This document shows, piece after piece, positions 36,771 to 48,300 of a DNA stretch of 64,000 bases; position 1 is the first letter of the stretch; each line of letters begins with the position of its first letter. The DNA is taken from NCBI GenBank assembly GCA_023014335.1, contig JAECYW010000002.1, positions 4,216,001 through 4,280,000 on the forward strand, in the 5' to 3' direction. Source of the DNA: Galerina marginata. Its lineage: Eukaryota; Basidiomycota; Agaricomycetes; Agaricales; Galerinaceae. Made by a program: the position numbers and the translations under genes. The notes under the pieces were generated by a model, which was not told the origin of the DNA, did no database searches, and worked only from the letters and a program-made list of their open reading frames with translations.

Positions 36771-37293
36771 CCGTTATGATTTCTCCAGCATCACATTCAT
36801 TGTGCATCACACATACATAGAATTGATAATTTTGAAAGTTAATAAATCCTTGTTTTGCATTCATTTATTTCTGCGGGTACAGGACAAGCCAAGCCAAGCA
36901 GCCGGTCAGATGCTTTTCCTTCACGGCCCGTAATCATGAACTTGGAAATCTAATTTTTGGAATGGACATCATTTTCACATTGCTCCGAGATAAAATAGTA
37001 GAGCTATGTAAACGTATCACACAAGTACGGTAGTATCCTACATGAACCTGCGCCCGACTCATGCTGTAAGGATACCAGCCCTATAAAAAGTGTTTGTGAT
37101 TGAGTTTAAATGCTTCTCGTTCTCAACATATATTTATAGGTAGAGCTCTGCAAGTTTTATTAGTAGACAACCACCGTAATTTGAATTCAGGAGAACACCG
37201 CAATACCTCGTGGATTTTGGGCTTTACGGGGCAGATAACACACCCAGTACTTTAAACCAAGATTTACTTAGATTCAAGAAACCCAAGGGCATG
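36771..37293. other. Intergenic stretch
   Basis: AT-rich; no gene or clear repeat seen. Confidence 0.4.
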
Positions 37294-37783
37294 CTACTGA
37301 GCGACTGGAGGGGACAACATGGACATTTTGGCAAGAATTTCAGCTATTTTGTTCTCTTCCTCCTTCTCTCGGTGACAGATTTCTGCGAGTCGTAGAGAGA
37401 GACGCGCGTGCATCATGTAGGCCTCAGCAGTGTCGCATACCAATCTATCCAGCGACTTCTGCAGAACGCGAAGGAAATCGACGGCGTAATCAAGATCATC
37501 TTTCCTCTTCACGACCTTAATAGAGGTATCTCAAGAAATTGTCAAGGAAATACCTCAAGAAGAAAGCACGCAACTTACCTGGAATGGCAGTTTCTGATAA
37601 GATATCAAAAACTTCAGTTTGAAGTTTTGAATACAGGTTTTTGCCACTGTCGATCAAAGCGACAATCTTCTGCATTTCGTTCCTCTGCATCGTCTCCACA
37701 TCCTGCATTTCAATCTTCAGTAGCTTCCGAGAAAGGAGCGTCCTGTTTAATGAGCGGCCCAGTTCGTAGCATTGATTATCCAT
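37294..37783 (-). CDS. Small helical hypothetical protein
   Basis: Minus-strand exons 37783-37579 and 37529-37294 are joined by a 49-nt GTAAGT...TTGAG intron and give 146 aa with closing phase. The chain is strongly helical and charged (MQDVETMQRNEMQKIVALID, VDFLRVLQKSLDRLVCDTAE, EKEEENKIAEILAKMSM) and suggests a short coiled-coil subunit. I do not recognise the family. The start is the only in-frame ATG. No neighbouring gene is close enough to suggest a role. Confidence 0.6.
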
Positions 37784-38534
37784 TTTCTATAATAAAGTGA
37801 GCAACGAATGAACTAGTGGAAGAAAATGGTAGCCCACTCACTTTGAAATGGAAATTCAACCGGTTTCCCTGGGCAGAATGGCAAGAATATCAGCGAGGTA
37901 AAATGAAAATGCGATGTGAGTGGGATATCGAGGAGTGGATGGGATGAAATTGAAATAAGCCAAAGCTAGCCGCTGGCTATTTGAACATTCACTGAATTCA
38001 TGAACCACCGATCGTGTTCCAATAAGCGCGTCGCTGAGGAATGGATTTTTGAGTCAGGCCAAGGACAAGCGTCCCTTACACCAGGAAAACACCCTCAGAT
38101 TATTCTTGAGTCTTGACAATGGCGCTATTGACAGCTTTACACCAGCGAAGGCGCTGTTCCGAGGGTTGGTTTGCAGGCTCCAAGAAATCTGCCGGATCCC
38201 ATGCCTGTCCCTGCATGCGCAGGCGAATTGCAGGGATGGATCGGTGGATCCATAGCTCAGAACTTTAGCGGCCCAGACGATGGAAACAGTCACTTTTTTT
38301 CACATGTCGGAAGAAGGACGCCAGCGTCAATTTGGATTCAGGGCAGTACGTATTACGCACTGAGTATCTCAAGTTTCAAATTGCCTGGTTATAAATTTAT
38401 AAGCCTGAGTACTTTCTAGCCCTGGGCTAGTTCTCTTATACATACCGCACAGTCTCGCTGGTAGGATGAACTCCAAGCACAGCCGCTCAGCAGCACTCAG
38501 CACTGTTGGATATCAAATCTACTATCTTATCTAA

Positions 38535-38607
38535 GATCGGTTAGCTCAGTCGTTAGAGCGCCGGCGTATATTGCAGGAGGTCTGCGGTTCAATCCCGCAC
38601 CCGATCG
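38535..38607 (+). tRNA. tRNA-like sequence, anticodon position reads ATA
   Basis: A 73-nt cloverleaf can be drawn: acceptor GATCGGT against CCCGATC (one mismatch), D arm GCTC-AGTCGTTA-GAGC, anticodon stem CCGGC/GCAGG (one mismatch) with loop GTATATT, variable AGGTC, and T arm TGCGG-TTCAATC-CCGCA. A-box-like TAGCTCAGTCG and B-box-like GGTTCAATCCC are present, and TTTT follows at about 38613. The unusual anticodon and two stem mismatches suggest a degenerate tRNA or tRNA-derived element. Confidence 0.55.
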
Positions 38608-39204
38608 CTTATCTTTTCCCAGGTCAACTCAACGGTTTCTAACAAGCACGGCGTCCTGCCCTCACTTTGCACTTTGTTTACTGGACGCCATATGCCCTGC
38701 CGTTGGCGCCAGCACCGTGCTGAATGCCATCGCGGCAGATCTAGAGTCATCTGAATTAGTAATGGTAAAATCGACAGCCCGATCGAGCTTACCGCAGGCT
38801 GAGTCAGAAAGGCGCCAGTGCTCAAGGTATTACATAAATAATAGGCTTAATCTATTGATAAGTTCGCATTCCTTCGCTCCTCCCGATGTCTTTTGTTTTT
38901 ACACAAACCGTTCTCAGGAGTAAACCGTTCTCAGGAGTCTGCCGTTTCTTCCGATCTTCCCCAGGAAAGTCGATCGCGTGAGTAATGTCCCAGGATCAGG
39001 CTCGGTGGCTCAGTTCCTTGAACTCACCCTTGGACGCTCTGTTTGTGGATTCCAACCGTGTTACAATTGATGCTGTCGGGACCGGCGACAACTACGAAAC
39101 GGTCCCATACGCTTTCTCATTCCCTCTTTTGTTAGTGCTCCGCGCTTGACTAATTGCTCTCGGGATCCAAATTACGAACAAAATGAGTCAAGAATGAACG
39201 CTTA

Positions 39205-39534
39205 CAGTGGTTTGCATGAATAATTGCCGCATCATTTTGTGATTTTCGCGTTTCAACTATTTGGCTTTGTGTAGGCCATCAGCGGCAGAGACCTCCCGAC
39301 TGCCCAACTCGACCTTTCCTCCGTCCCCTCTCCCGTTCTGGGACCGCCCAAAATTTTCGCTACGTTTCTGAGACTTCATCAGAGAATTTTGGTGCTTAAA
39401 ATCTCTCTTTTTCCCTTCGAAACGCCTACCGGATGGTTTTTGGTTGTGGGAAGCCGAGGTCTGCCGCTAGGCACCATCAGCTGTCAGAGCGTTCACAGGA
39501 AAAAGGGCACGGCAATTATTCATGCAAACCACTG
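39205..39534. mobile_element. 330-bp MITE with TA target duplication
   Basis: Terminal inverted repeats of 24-25 bp begin CAGTGGTTTGCATGAATAAT and are perfect at both ends. They are flanked by TA at 39203-39204 and 39535-39536 (the match even extends to CTTA/TAAG). TA duplication and a CAGT start fit the Tc1/mariner-pogo group. The interior has no coding potential. It lies upstream of the WD40 gene. Confidence 0.85.
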
Positions 39535-39706
39535 TAAGAGTATCTTCCCACTTCCCAAGATCAAGAGATCTCGTATGTGAACTGTGTGACTTCGCCTGAC
39601 TCACCAATGCAGCGACCACCCATGAATATTTAAATGCCTAGCCACTGGTATCGATTTCATTACCCTACACCATCGCCACACATCGCTGACCTCTTATACC
39701 TTTGTT

Positions 39707-41650
39707 ATGTATGTGCAAAAGGCCCTGACAGCAATTTTCTCAAGAAATGTGGTTTTGCTTCTGCTTCATTGCGTGCATTGCAAAGTTGACTTTCCTGGTA
39801 GAGTTATTTTCTGCGCGGCAGGCTTGAGGGACATCGCGGTCCTATCAACTGCTTTGCTATTATTGGGGATGCCGAACTTCTTGCGAGTGGAGGTGGGTCG
39901 TGAGACGACATGCAGATTATAATCCGATTTTAACCAACTCATTCAGGCGACGATGAATGTGTTTATATCTGGGATTTAAAGAGTTTGAAATGGAGCGAGA
40001 CGCTTACGGATCCTGGAGCGCATTGGGGTCAAATTACCTGCCTTATCTGGTGTCATGCACCCGACGATTTATCGGGAAACGGGCTGTTATGCTTTGGGAC
40101 GGGAAGAGGCCGACTGGTCGTCTATCGACGCCAACGCAGAAGAGTCAGTTTTCAGTTTTCAATTGGCGCCCCGATTGCGTTTTAACATCTACAATCAAAG
40201 AACCAGGTTGTCGAAGCCTGTGATACTCAGATTTTCAACCTCGGAAGCAGCGTGGAAGCTCTCGCCTTCGATGCCGCTCACTACCGTTTGGTAGCAACAA
40301 GCCACAACGGCACCGTCAAAATGTTTCATTTGGAGAAAAATGGTAACTCGATATTTTCTGTTGCTAAATTCGACGGTTAACCATCCGTCAGGCATCTTGT
40401 CGGCTGCATTATGGAGTGTAGAGCACACTGAAGCAATTCCACGTTCAGTACACTTCCTCAGCGGCGGCGAGGACATCGTGATCTATTGCCTTGAGACAGG
40501 AGAAATGTGAGATTTTTTCCTTTGGAATCTTAAGACGAACTTGAATAGCACAAACTGGAACCAGGTCATACCGGGATTCGCAGACATCAGCTGTAAAACA
40601 ATCGAAATCCATCAAGAGCCCAATGTTTGTTCCCTTGTTCTTGGGGGGGGTGTCGATATTATTGTTAATCTTTGATTTTTAGTGGCAGCGCTTGTGTTGA
40701 TGAAGCTGGGAAGAATGTTGTGATTGACAATATTGGCACAGGTTTTGAAGTGTATCCAGTCGGCCGTTCTACCGCAACGCACTTTTTCGAGGTCCCGACT
40801 GTGCGGCGGCATATTAGAACAGTGACGTTCTGTGAAAAGGGAATGTCGATTGTTGGTGGCAGTGACCACGGCAGGGTCTACCTATTCAACCTTAAGAAGT
40901 CAGAACCCCGTGTGATATTGACCCACGGAGGCCCATTCTCCTTAATCCAGGCGGTAGTGGTGAGTTTCCCGATTCAGTTTAACGGTTCCAGGTATTGACC
41001 TTTCTCTCTCTCTTCCCCAGTCTGTTAGTTCAGATGAACGTCATCTCATCGTAAGCGGGTCTTCTGATAACAAATCAGATATCTGCATATGGGAAAAGCC
41101 AGTCAGTAATCATCTTGTTCTCTCAGCTGTGATGATAACGCATGTTCTTTGGAAGACCAAACGCGCCCAAGAGCGGAGAATGGGCCAGGATCAGCGTCGA
41201 GGCGAGTTGATCTTAATTTTAGCTCTCGTCATCATCAACGCCATTACATGGAAGTCCTGGTTTCCTGCAGTCAAAACGGTCAGATGTTCCGCCAACCGCT
41301 TTCTAGGTTGATTGGCTGGCTGATTTAATTAGTAGGAGGTCTCAAATCTGGCATTGACGTTCCATGGCCGCCTTTTCGGGACCCGAGCCCATGAAGATGT
41401 TCAGATTTCTCCCCGTCACCAGAGGATGCTTGATGAAATCGAGTATTCTAAAAAGCTTGATGAGGGTATTTTGGAACGCCTGGACGAGCGTCTATTACGG
41501 AAGATCCTGAAGATGGAGCCTGAAGCAGGGGATGACCACAAGTTTGATATCAATGAAGGTGATGTGGGGAAAGGGTTGATAGGCAACCTGCTATCAAAAG
41601 ACAAGCTTAGTGAGACTGAAGAATCACCAGTGGCCTTGAGTTGTAACTAG
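39707..41650 (+). CDS. WD40-repeat protein with C-terminal hydrophobic segment; one possible frameshift
   Basis: Exons with closing phases: 39802-39892, 39947-40143, 40201-40342, 40392-40506, 40681-40959, 41021-41278 and 41336-41650. An upstream start exon is probably near 39707. WD-type blades are visible: RGRLEGHRGPINCFAIIGDA with ECVYIWDLKS; HWGQITCLIWC with GRGRLVVYRR; VEALAFDAAHYRLVATSHNG with KMFHL; RHIRTVTFCEKGMSIVGGSD with RVYLF; SSDERHLIVSGSSDNKS with ICIWEK. ELILILALVIINAITWKSWF near the C terminus could be a single membrane or hydrophobic segment, and a charged tail follows. The exon after 40549 does not connect in phase to the one at 40681 by any donor I tried. The break lies near a run of eight G (40643-40650), so a frameshift or assembly indel is likely. 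Related agaric WD40 proteins are of unknown function. Confidence 0.65.
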
Positions 41651-41735
41651 AGCATAATGATTTCCACTGAACCAGCAAAGCTAGTATTTCTTTTTTCTAC
41701 CTGCTACGCAGTTGGTGGTAAGATAAAATTCAACA

Positions 41736-43291
41736 CTACTTTACATTAGGCATTTCATCTAATTTGGTAAGCAGGCTAAGATACGTTTGCCATTTCGTAG
41801 AGCGAAGGCGAAGAAGTTGATCGTATAAACCAGGATCTTTCACTTTAAGGTCCTTAACAGTAGAATACCCATAGTCCGCATACCTAAAGAGACCTCCTGG
41901 AGCAAACTGGGTGAACGATACTCGCCAGCTGCCCTCAGCAACAGGGATATTGGAATGGGTGAAGACAGCAGAAGGGATAAGAATCAGAGAACCTGGAGGG
42001 AATTCAATAACTAGCCTAAGTTCCCAAATTATAAAATGACCGCCTTTCGTAGCATCAAAAGAACCTCCAGCCTGAATACTGCACCACACAATCGGAAGAT
42101 CCATGACGTCCTTGTGCTTATAGGTCCATACATTTGGCCCAAAATTGAAGGCAGCGCAGGGGTAGACGCTGGTAGGGAAGTTGCGCCTGAGTTTTGGCTT
42201 TTTGGCGTAAAGGGCATCTAAGGTGGTCTTGCAGTAGCTGTACACTCCTCTAGCCCAAAATGCAAGAGAGGCTAGAAATAAATTGTCGGTAAGAAACAGA
42301 AGGTTGAGGAAAAGAGCCCGGGAGACTTGCCACTAGCAAAGGTAGCTAACCTGCTAATGTCTGGGTTAGCAAGCAACCGCCTGGCCATCGCTGTGTTTCC
42401 ATGGTTGTCCAAGGTAACTGGTTCCAACGTCCCTTTCCCGTGCATAACGCCCACGTTCATAGCGGGAGTTTTGTGGCGGCGGTGGTTGCGCTCTTTAGGA
42501 CCGAAAGTAGCTTTGCTACCTTCGTCTCTGATGGTAAAAAAGGCGCGCTCAGCCGCTTCGTCGTACTTCGGGTCGTTGGGTCGGCCTACTAGAGCGCAGA
42601 TGACTCTGCCGTTCCTGTCCACAACCGGCCTATCAACCCTAGGGAGCATTCAGAAGAAGGAGCATTTTAATACGAGTGACATGTGCGTACCGTCCGTCCC
42701 ATTTGATTAGCCGAAAATCCAGAGCTAGAAGTTCTTCAACGGTAAATTTTTTTTGAGAGTCGTCCGGCTGGCTTGGCTTGGTACTGTAGGCGCCTGAAGT
42801 TATCGGTGCCTCAGCGAAATCGTAAGTCGTTGAAAGAGGAATTGCTTTCTTCAACACACGTTCTTGAATTTCGGGTCGAGGAAATTGGCCCACCTCACTC
42901 TTGCAGGCCTGGCGTTTTCGCTTCCTCCGAAGGTGGGAAGCTGAGACAGGCTGGGCCGTCTGGAGATTCGGGGAAGACGGCAGCTGGGAAGGCGTATTTG
43001 CGACGGCCTCAACTTCAACCGAAGGTGACTGACCTGCTGGCAACAATTCTTGGTCCCCAATAGGGTCCAGGCAAGTAGGCGGCAATTCCAGGTCCAGAAG
43101 GTCTAGAAATGTAGCTTGCTCGTTTACTGAGGTGCACAAGAAGGTGCTGAAGTCAACGTCGCACAACACAGGCTGGTAAGGTGAGTAGGTCCTACCAGAC
43201 CTAGTCTGCGGAAGAATAGTAAGCAGAGAGTCAAATTAGCGGGTTTACGGAGCAGTGTACTGCTTACCGTCCGCGTAGACTGGTGATCCAT
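41736..43291 (-). CDS. TET/JBP-like 2-oxoglutarate Fe(II) dioxygenase, intact
   Basis: Minus-strand exons 43291-43268, 43205-42691, 42638-42331 and 42271-41736 give 460 aa with no stop. The third intron uses a GC donor (GCAAGT). The N-terminal 160 residues are variable with a basic patch (LRRKRKRQACK). Then come DFRLIKWDGR, DRPVVDRNGRVICALVGRP, a basic RNHRRHK run and the beta-helix core: FNFGPNVWTYKHKD with iron ligands H335 and D337, TKGGHFIIWEL, distal H388 in FTHSNIPV, and R399 (WRVSF) for 2-oxoglutarate. This is the same layout as the gene at 6.6-7.6 kb, at clearly lower identity, so the two are old paralogues. The family oxidises 5-methylcytosine in DNA. There is no KDZ transposase next to this copy. 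Confidence 0.85.
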
Positions 43292-43700
43292 ATACGCTGT
43301 AGGAGAAGGACGAGTTAGCTTCGGGTCTCAACAAAAAAAACAACCCCGTCCCTGGCGTGAGTCGAAAGGTTGGGGGAGTAGCAGACGAGCTGCAAAGTAG
43401 AAAGGAAGGCTTACCTGATTAAAGCCCGAGGAATTTAAATTTTGGCCAGCTGGAGGCGGGAAAAGTGGTGGTTAGTGAAAAGGTCTTTTCAATAACGCCT
43501 GGATCTTAAGTCCAGGTTCTTGTCGTATTGAGCGTTTTTATCAACTCCGACATTCTCTCACTCAAATTTTGGGATTTTTGAAAGTCCGACTTAGTCTGCA
43601 AACCAACTATGTAAGTACGAGAGGACGCATAGGTCGTTTTGGACCCGCCATGCCGCGCTTCACGGCTCTTTGAGCAGTCGACTTCGGAATAAAGATCATC

Positions 43701-44006
43701 ATGTATGAGGCATATCTGAAAGGATTACGACTACTCACCTCTGACGACGCCGTTATCATGAATGACACACCTGGACATGCCATTCCCGCCGAACTTGCTG
43801 GAAGAACTTTTTTTGCGCGGATTTCGTCGCCCAAGCCGGAGAACTCAAGGGAAGAAACATTCGAGAGGCTGAAGAGCACGATGGGTAATGAGGTAGAGTT
43901 GAAGGAACGAAAGTGCAGCCGCTTCAACGGCGTGGAGAGACGCTGGTCGACGCTGTTGTTCAAAAATGGAAATATCGCCGTTTTGGGAGAATTCCACAGC
44001 CACTAA
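43701..44006 (+). CDS. Possible small hypothetical protein (101 aa)
   Basis: An uninterrupted ATG-start frame includes AYLKGLRLLTSDDAVIMNDT and PAELAGRTFFARISSP. No known motif, and a frame is also open on the opposite strand, so it may be chance or a lone exon. Confidence 0.25.
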   Translation: MYEAYLKGLRLLTSDDAVIMNDTPGHAIPAELAGRTFFARISSPKPENSREETFERLKSTMGNEVELKERKCSRFNGVERRWSTLLFKNGNIAVLGEFHSH

Positions 44007-44877
44007 TCAGATATTTCACAGCCGCAATTATGCCCGCCATATACTGTCCGATTTCATTCAATTCGTACAAGGGGTGGACGTGTGACCCGACTGTCCGAAA
44101 TTTTGGTTTCGTACACCTTCTAAATTAAGGAGGACCCTGGAGATTTGGCGCTCATTTTGGACCCTATATTCCCTTATTTGGGCTGATTTTTGGCCGAGGG
44201 TTTGGGACAAAAGCCTTGGGAAATGGGACAGGCGTGACATTTAGGACAAATCTGAGGTTCCTGTGACGCGGGACGTCCGAATTGAAGGAAATCGGACAGT
44301 ACTTCTTTTTTTCCATTCACTGTCCATTGAGGCGGTCGCCTTATGTAGGACCAACTTGAAGGCATTCACTGCCACTCCATTCAAGCGTGGTCCGTCTCTT
44401 TAATATCTGCTGTGGCAGGATGAAGTTGAGCATATATATTGAACATTATACGCAAGGAGGTGAGTATTCGATGATGGCATGCGCCCAGGTGTTGCCAATC
44501 TTATGACCCATCAGGGACTTGTAAATGGCGGTGCTCATGACTCCGACGAATTCACTCTGCACTTCGCAATCGTGTCCCTCCGACTGCCGTTTCCTGATGC
44601 ACTAGTGGCACAGTCCTACTGTGATCATTGATCAATATATGGGAGATCTTCGTCATACGATCTCACCTGAATGGCTCGAAACCGTGCAAATTGCATTCTG
44701 CAATTCTGGTAGAGTCGCGCTCTCATGTTGAAGATGATGCTTTACTTTATTGGAAATATCGCTCATAACACCAGGGTATTAAAGAAAATATTATTCAGGT
44801 GCTATATCGGTGAGTAACACATTCTGAGCACGGTGAGTAACCACTTACGATGTATTACAGATAGGTGCATCCGGTCT

Positions 44878-45278
44878 AGGACCTGGGACACTCCCCTAAG
44901 ACCCAGTCCGGGGAAAACCCCAAATTTCGCTGTCTCCGCCGCCGGCACAGAGCTCTTTCAACCGCAAATCCGGACCAGACCTGTACTATAAATAGTAAAT
45001 TTTCGAGGCCTGCGACGCCTGTTTTGCTGCCCCATTCCACTCGTTTTCTGGGCATATACAAGAATTCTGAAAGTTCGCCCAAATTGGCCCGCAGTGGGCC
45101 ACCGTATCAAAAAAATTGCCGGCCTGACGGCCGCCTGATGTCCCAGCCCCGCAAACCCGGACCAGCTCTCGCGTTCTGCGCCCTCTGACCCGCACTAAAC
45201 GGACCAGATTTTTGCGACTTTTAGGCCTCCACTCCGCAAAAAATCCGGACAGGGTCTTAGGGGAGTGTCCCAGGTCCT
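44878..45278. mobile_element. Non-autonomous TIR element, copy 2 (9-bp target duplication)
   Basis: This 401-bp element begins AGGACCTGGGACACTCCCCT and ends with its inverse. ATCCGGTCT flanks it at 44869-44877 and 45279-45287. Internal words (TATAAA, CGAGGCCTGCG, CCCCGCAAACCCGGAC) match copy 1 at 24092-24480. It sits 70 bp upstream of the JmjC-like gene's ATG. The 44.0-44.87 kb stretch before it has no supported gene. Confidence 0.9.
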
Positions 45279-45347
45279 ATCCGGTCTATCAACCTCTATC
45301 CTTTTGGTACTTCGCCTCCGTTTCGCGCATTGCCACGAGGGCCGAAT

Positions 45348-48300
45348 ATGTCTTCTGAAGCGTTGCAAAGGCTGCGAAAGATTCTCGAGGAGGGGTCACC
45401 GTCGCGGAAAAGGTGTAAATACTCTTACCATTACATTATATTGCGATTAAGTGTGTGCAACAGATTCTGAATTTCAATCAGTGAATGAACAAGCGGTGCA
45501 AAGATACTTAATGTCAGCTGACCATATGACAAAGCAAGCTCGACCAATTGAGCTCAGCTTTGTCATCTGGTCACATGATAATGTTTCTTTTCAAACACGC
45601 AATTATATCAATTCCCAAAACAACAAATCCTTCCTTCCAAGGCCTTGCTCTGCTTTCATTTTCTTTGTCATTTTCGGTCCACAATTAAAGATCCTGAGAC
45701 TCTATGTCGAGCGGATTTCATCCACGTTATCTTCCCTACGACTCAAACATTGGTATGTGTTGTCTGCATTTTCAAATTCTCCTGTGCTGACAGTAGTAAT
45801 GTAGCGACTTCTCATCGACGTCTATATTCAACTATTTTGGCCGAGTTTCCATGGTATTCGGAATCATTGGTGTTGAAACCCGAATCTCTTTTGGCGCATT
45901 CACACAAGTTACCAAAATTTGAGGTGTGTTCTCCTTTTTTTTGACAATATGAATGAATTTAAATAATGAACAGACCTTCCTGTCTTCGTTACATGGCTTC
46001 GAGGACGCACTACTTTCTTTCGCCGGCGATCCACGCACGAAAGATATTCTAGGGTTGTTGGGCGTGAAGGTCGTCACAACCACAGCACCAGAATCGAGCT
46101 GTTCAGTTGTGGCTGCACATGAACCGAATCTGACCGTTTACGATTTCCAAAAGCTCTGTTCTGTGTTATGCGCATACAGATTATTTGAAATTATTTCTCT
46201 TCGCGTGCAATGTATTTCGCGAGTACCTGCCTCCTCTCCTACAGCATGTATGTTCCTGCCAGGGCCGCCGAGTCCGAAGGATGGTCTTGATGTGAGTGCG
46301 TGTTTCGTGTTAGACCTCATTTTTGATGATTTTCCAGGCATTTTCCCGTTTGCAAGACTGGCCGAAGATGGTGATAACCTTCAAGAAGTTAGTGCAAGAT
46401 GCGACCGAGGGCATCTCGCAGTTTCGCAAATTTCCCAATCCTATGCTTTCCTTGATGCATATGGCTGCGAGGAACAATGTTGCAACGAAGTACATCGCAA
46501 TCGAAGAGAATTTCCTTCTGGCTGCTATTCATATAGCTGCTATGAAAAGCATTCGATTCCCTGAAGGAACCATACCAGATCTTCCTGCAGATATGCCCTC
46601 TGTGCCACCTGGGTATGTTCTTTTTCTTTGATATCGATGCCTGCCAATCCAAGTAGTGGTTTTCAAGATGAAGAATCGTACAACCGCTTTGAAATTGAAT
46701 ATAATGCATTCATCAAGAAATGTCAAACGGATGGCTGCGCATCTTCAACTGCCCATGTAGGCTCTCGCTCGCCATTCCAGCTTGCCTCTTTGATATCACC
46801 CCTGTACCTTTTGGTGACTGTGCGGTTGTCGACGAAGTCCTTTCATCGCCGAACCGTCATCGATTTGGCTGCGAGGCTTGGCTCTCACAAGCCGCCTCGC
46901 GTCTTGGCTGTGGAAAATCTGATTTGGGATGCCCTTTTTCGTCTTGCTGAGGGTCGCATCTCGGTTTACACAGCGCTACGGGACTTAGCAAACTCCATGC
47001 CCTGGTCTGATATCAATTTTGCGTCAACATGTGACACCGATAAGCGGTGTTTTTCCCCTGCGTTGCGTATGTTTTTTGCCACTTTGTTCAAGATTGATCG
47101 TTGACCTCGTGGCACGTAACGTTTGTAGCCGTACCATACGTTCCATCTATGTCTTTTCCGGAACCCAGTAGGCCGTTGCATATTATCGAGCCATCTCCGC
47201 CGCCACCTGCGTCTATTGGCTCATGGCCTGTTACATCGGGTCAGAAAGTTTCTACCACCGGTGTGCCGTTGTCATGGCCATCTGCGCGCCCGTTTATTGA
47301 CCCGGCCATACCATCTTTACCCATGTTAAGCATTGACCCTACGGGAGTCACGGTGTTATCTCACGCCAATACCAGCGCACGCAACATTCATCAGTATTTG
47401 CCTCCACCACCGTCCATGGAAGTCCCGTTTGTTATGTCTCATACGGTGTCATTGAGTGTTGTTGCTGCACGCTCTATTCAGGCGCCTCTGGCTCTATCGG
47501 TTAATCCGCCTCTACCTCAAGTAGTCCAACCTCTGATCGGACTCTACAACGAATCGGCTCCGGCCGTTCATGCACGCCTGGCGTCTTCTACTGGTGAACA
47601 AGTCGAGACTGGCATTCATTCTGAGGCATTGCATATGCAGCATATCATGGAACCGTCTATGGAAAACAACTCTACAGCACCATCCTACCCTCCACAATCA
47701 ACGCCTCTTAACCCGTTTGAAGAGCAAGCAGATCCATTTCCGATGGAAAATGGTGGCAAGGATTCTTCTGCAGATCCTTTAGCTGCAGCTCTCAACACAG
47801 CTTTTCATGGCGCTCCTGTAGGAAGCCGCTCGGTGGTGAATTCTATCCAACTCACGTCACCGCTCACTGCATCAACGCCTCATGACGACTCTGCCATTCA
47901 TGACTTTGAGGTTAATAATAACGGTCCAGTGGATGTCTGGCCTGGTTCAGAAAGCGGCTCAGATTCGAGATCTGGTCCAGCCTGCACCTCGGGTGGCATG
48001 GATATTGACCATGATGAACTTGGCGGCATTCGATCGCCTGCGCGTCCTCATGCTGAAAGCACCGATGAAGAGCCAGACATGTTGTCAGAACCTCAAACTC
48101 GTCCATCCTCGCCAGCCGAAGCCCCAAAACCGTCTACCCTACCGAATAGTGACAGCAAAACTTCGACTAAGCGTCCTCGCTCATCGTCTCCTGTCGTCTT
48201 TGCAGGACTGGGATCGAAGGAAAACCCTATCGAACTGACCGAGGTCACTTCGCTATTCGAGCCAATGGTGATGAGGGAATATGTAAGTGTAGTCTAATAT

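Noticed and set aside
39000..39070. Second tRNA gene
   Set aside because: The D-arm-like text is present but no complete cloverleaf can be drawn; mentioned only as a possible SINE head.
43607..43963. 118-aa minus-strand frame opposite 43701-44006
   Set aside because: No motif. Only one of the two overlapping frames could be real and neither is well supported.
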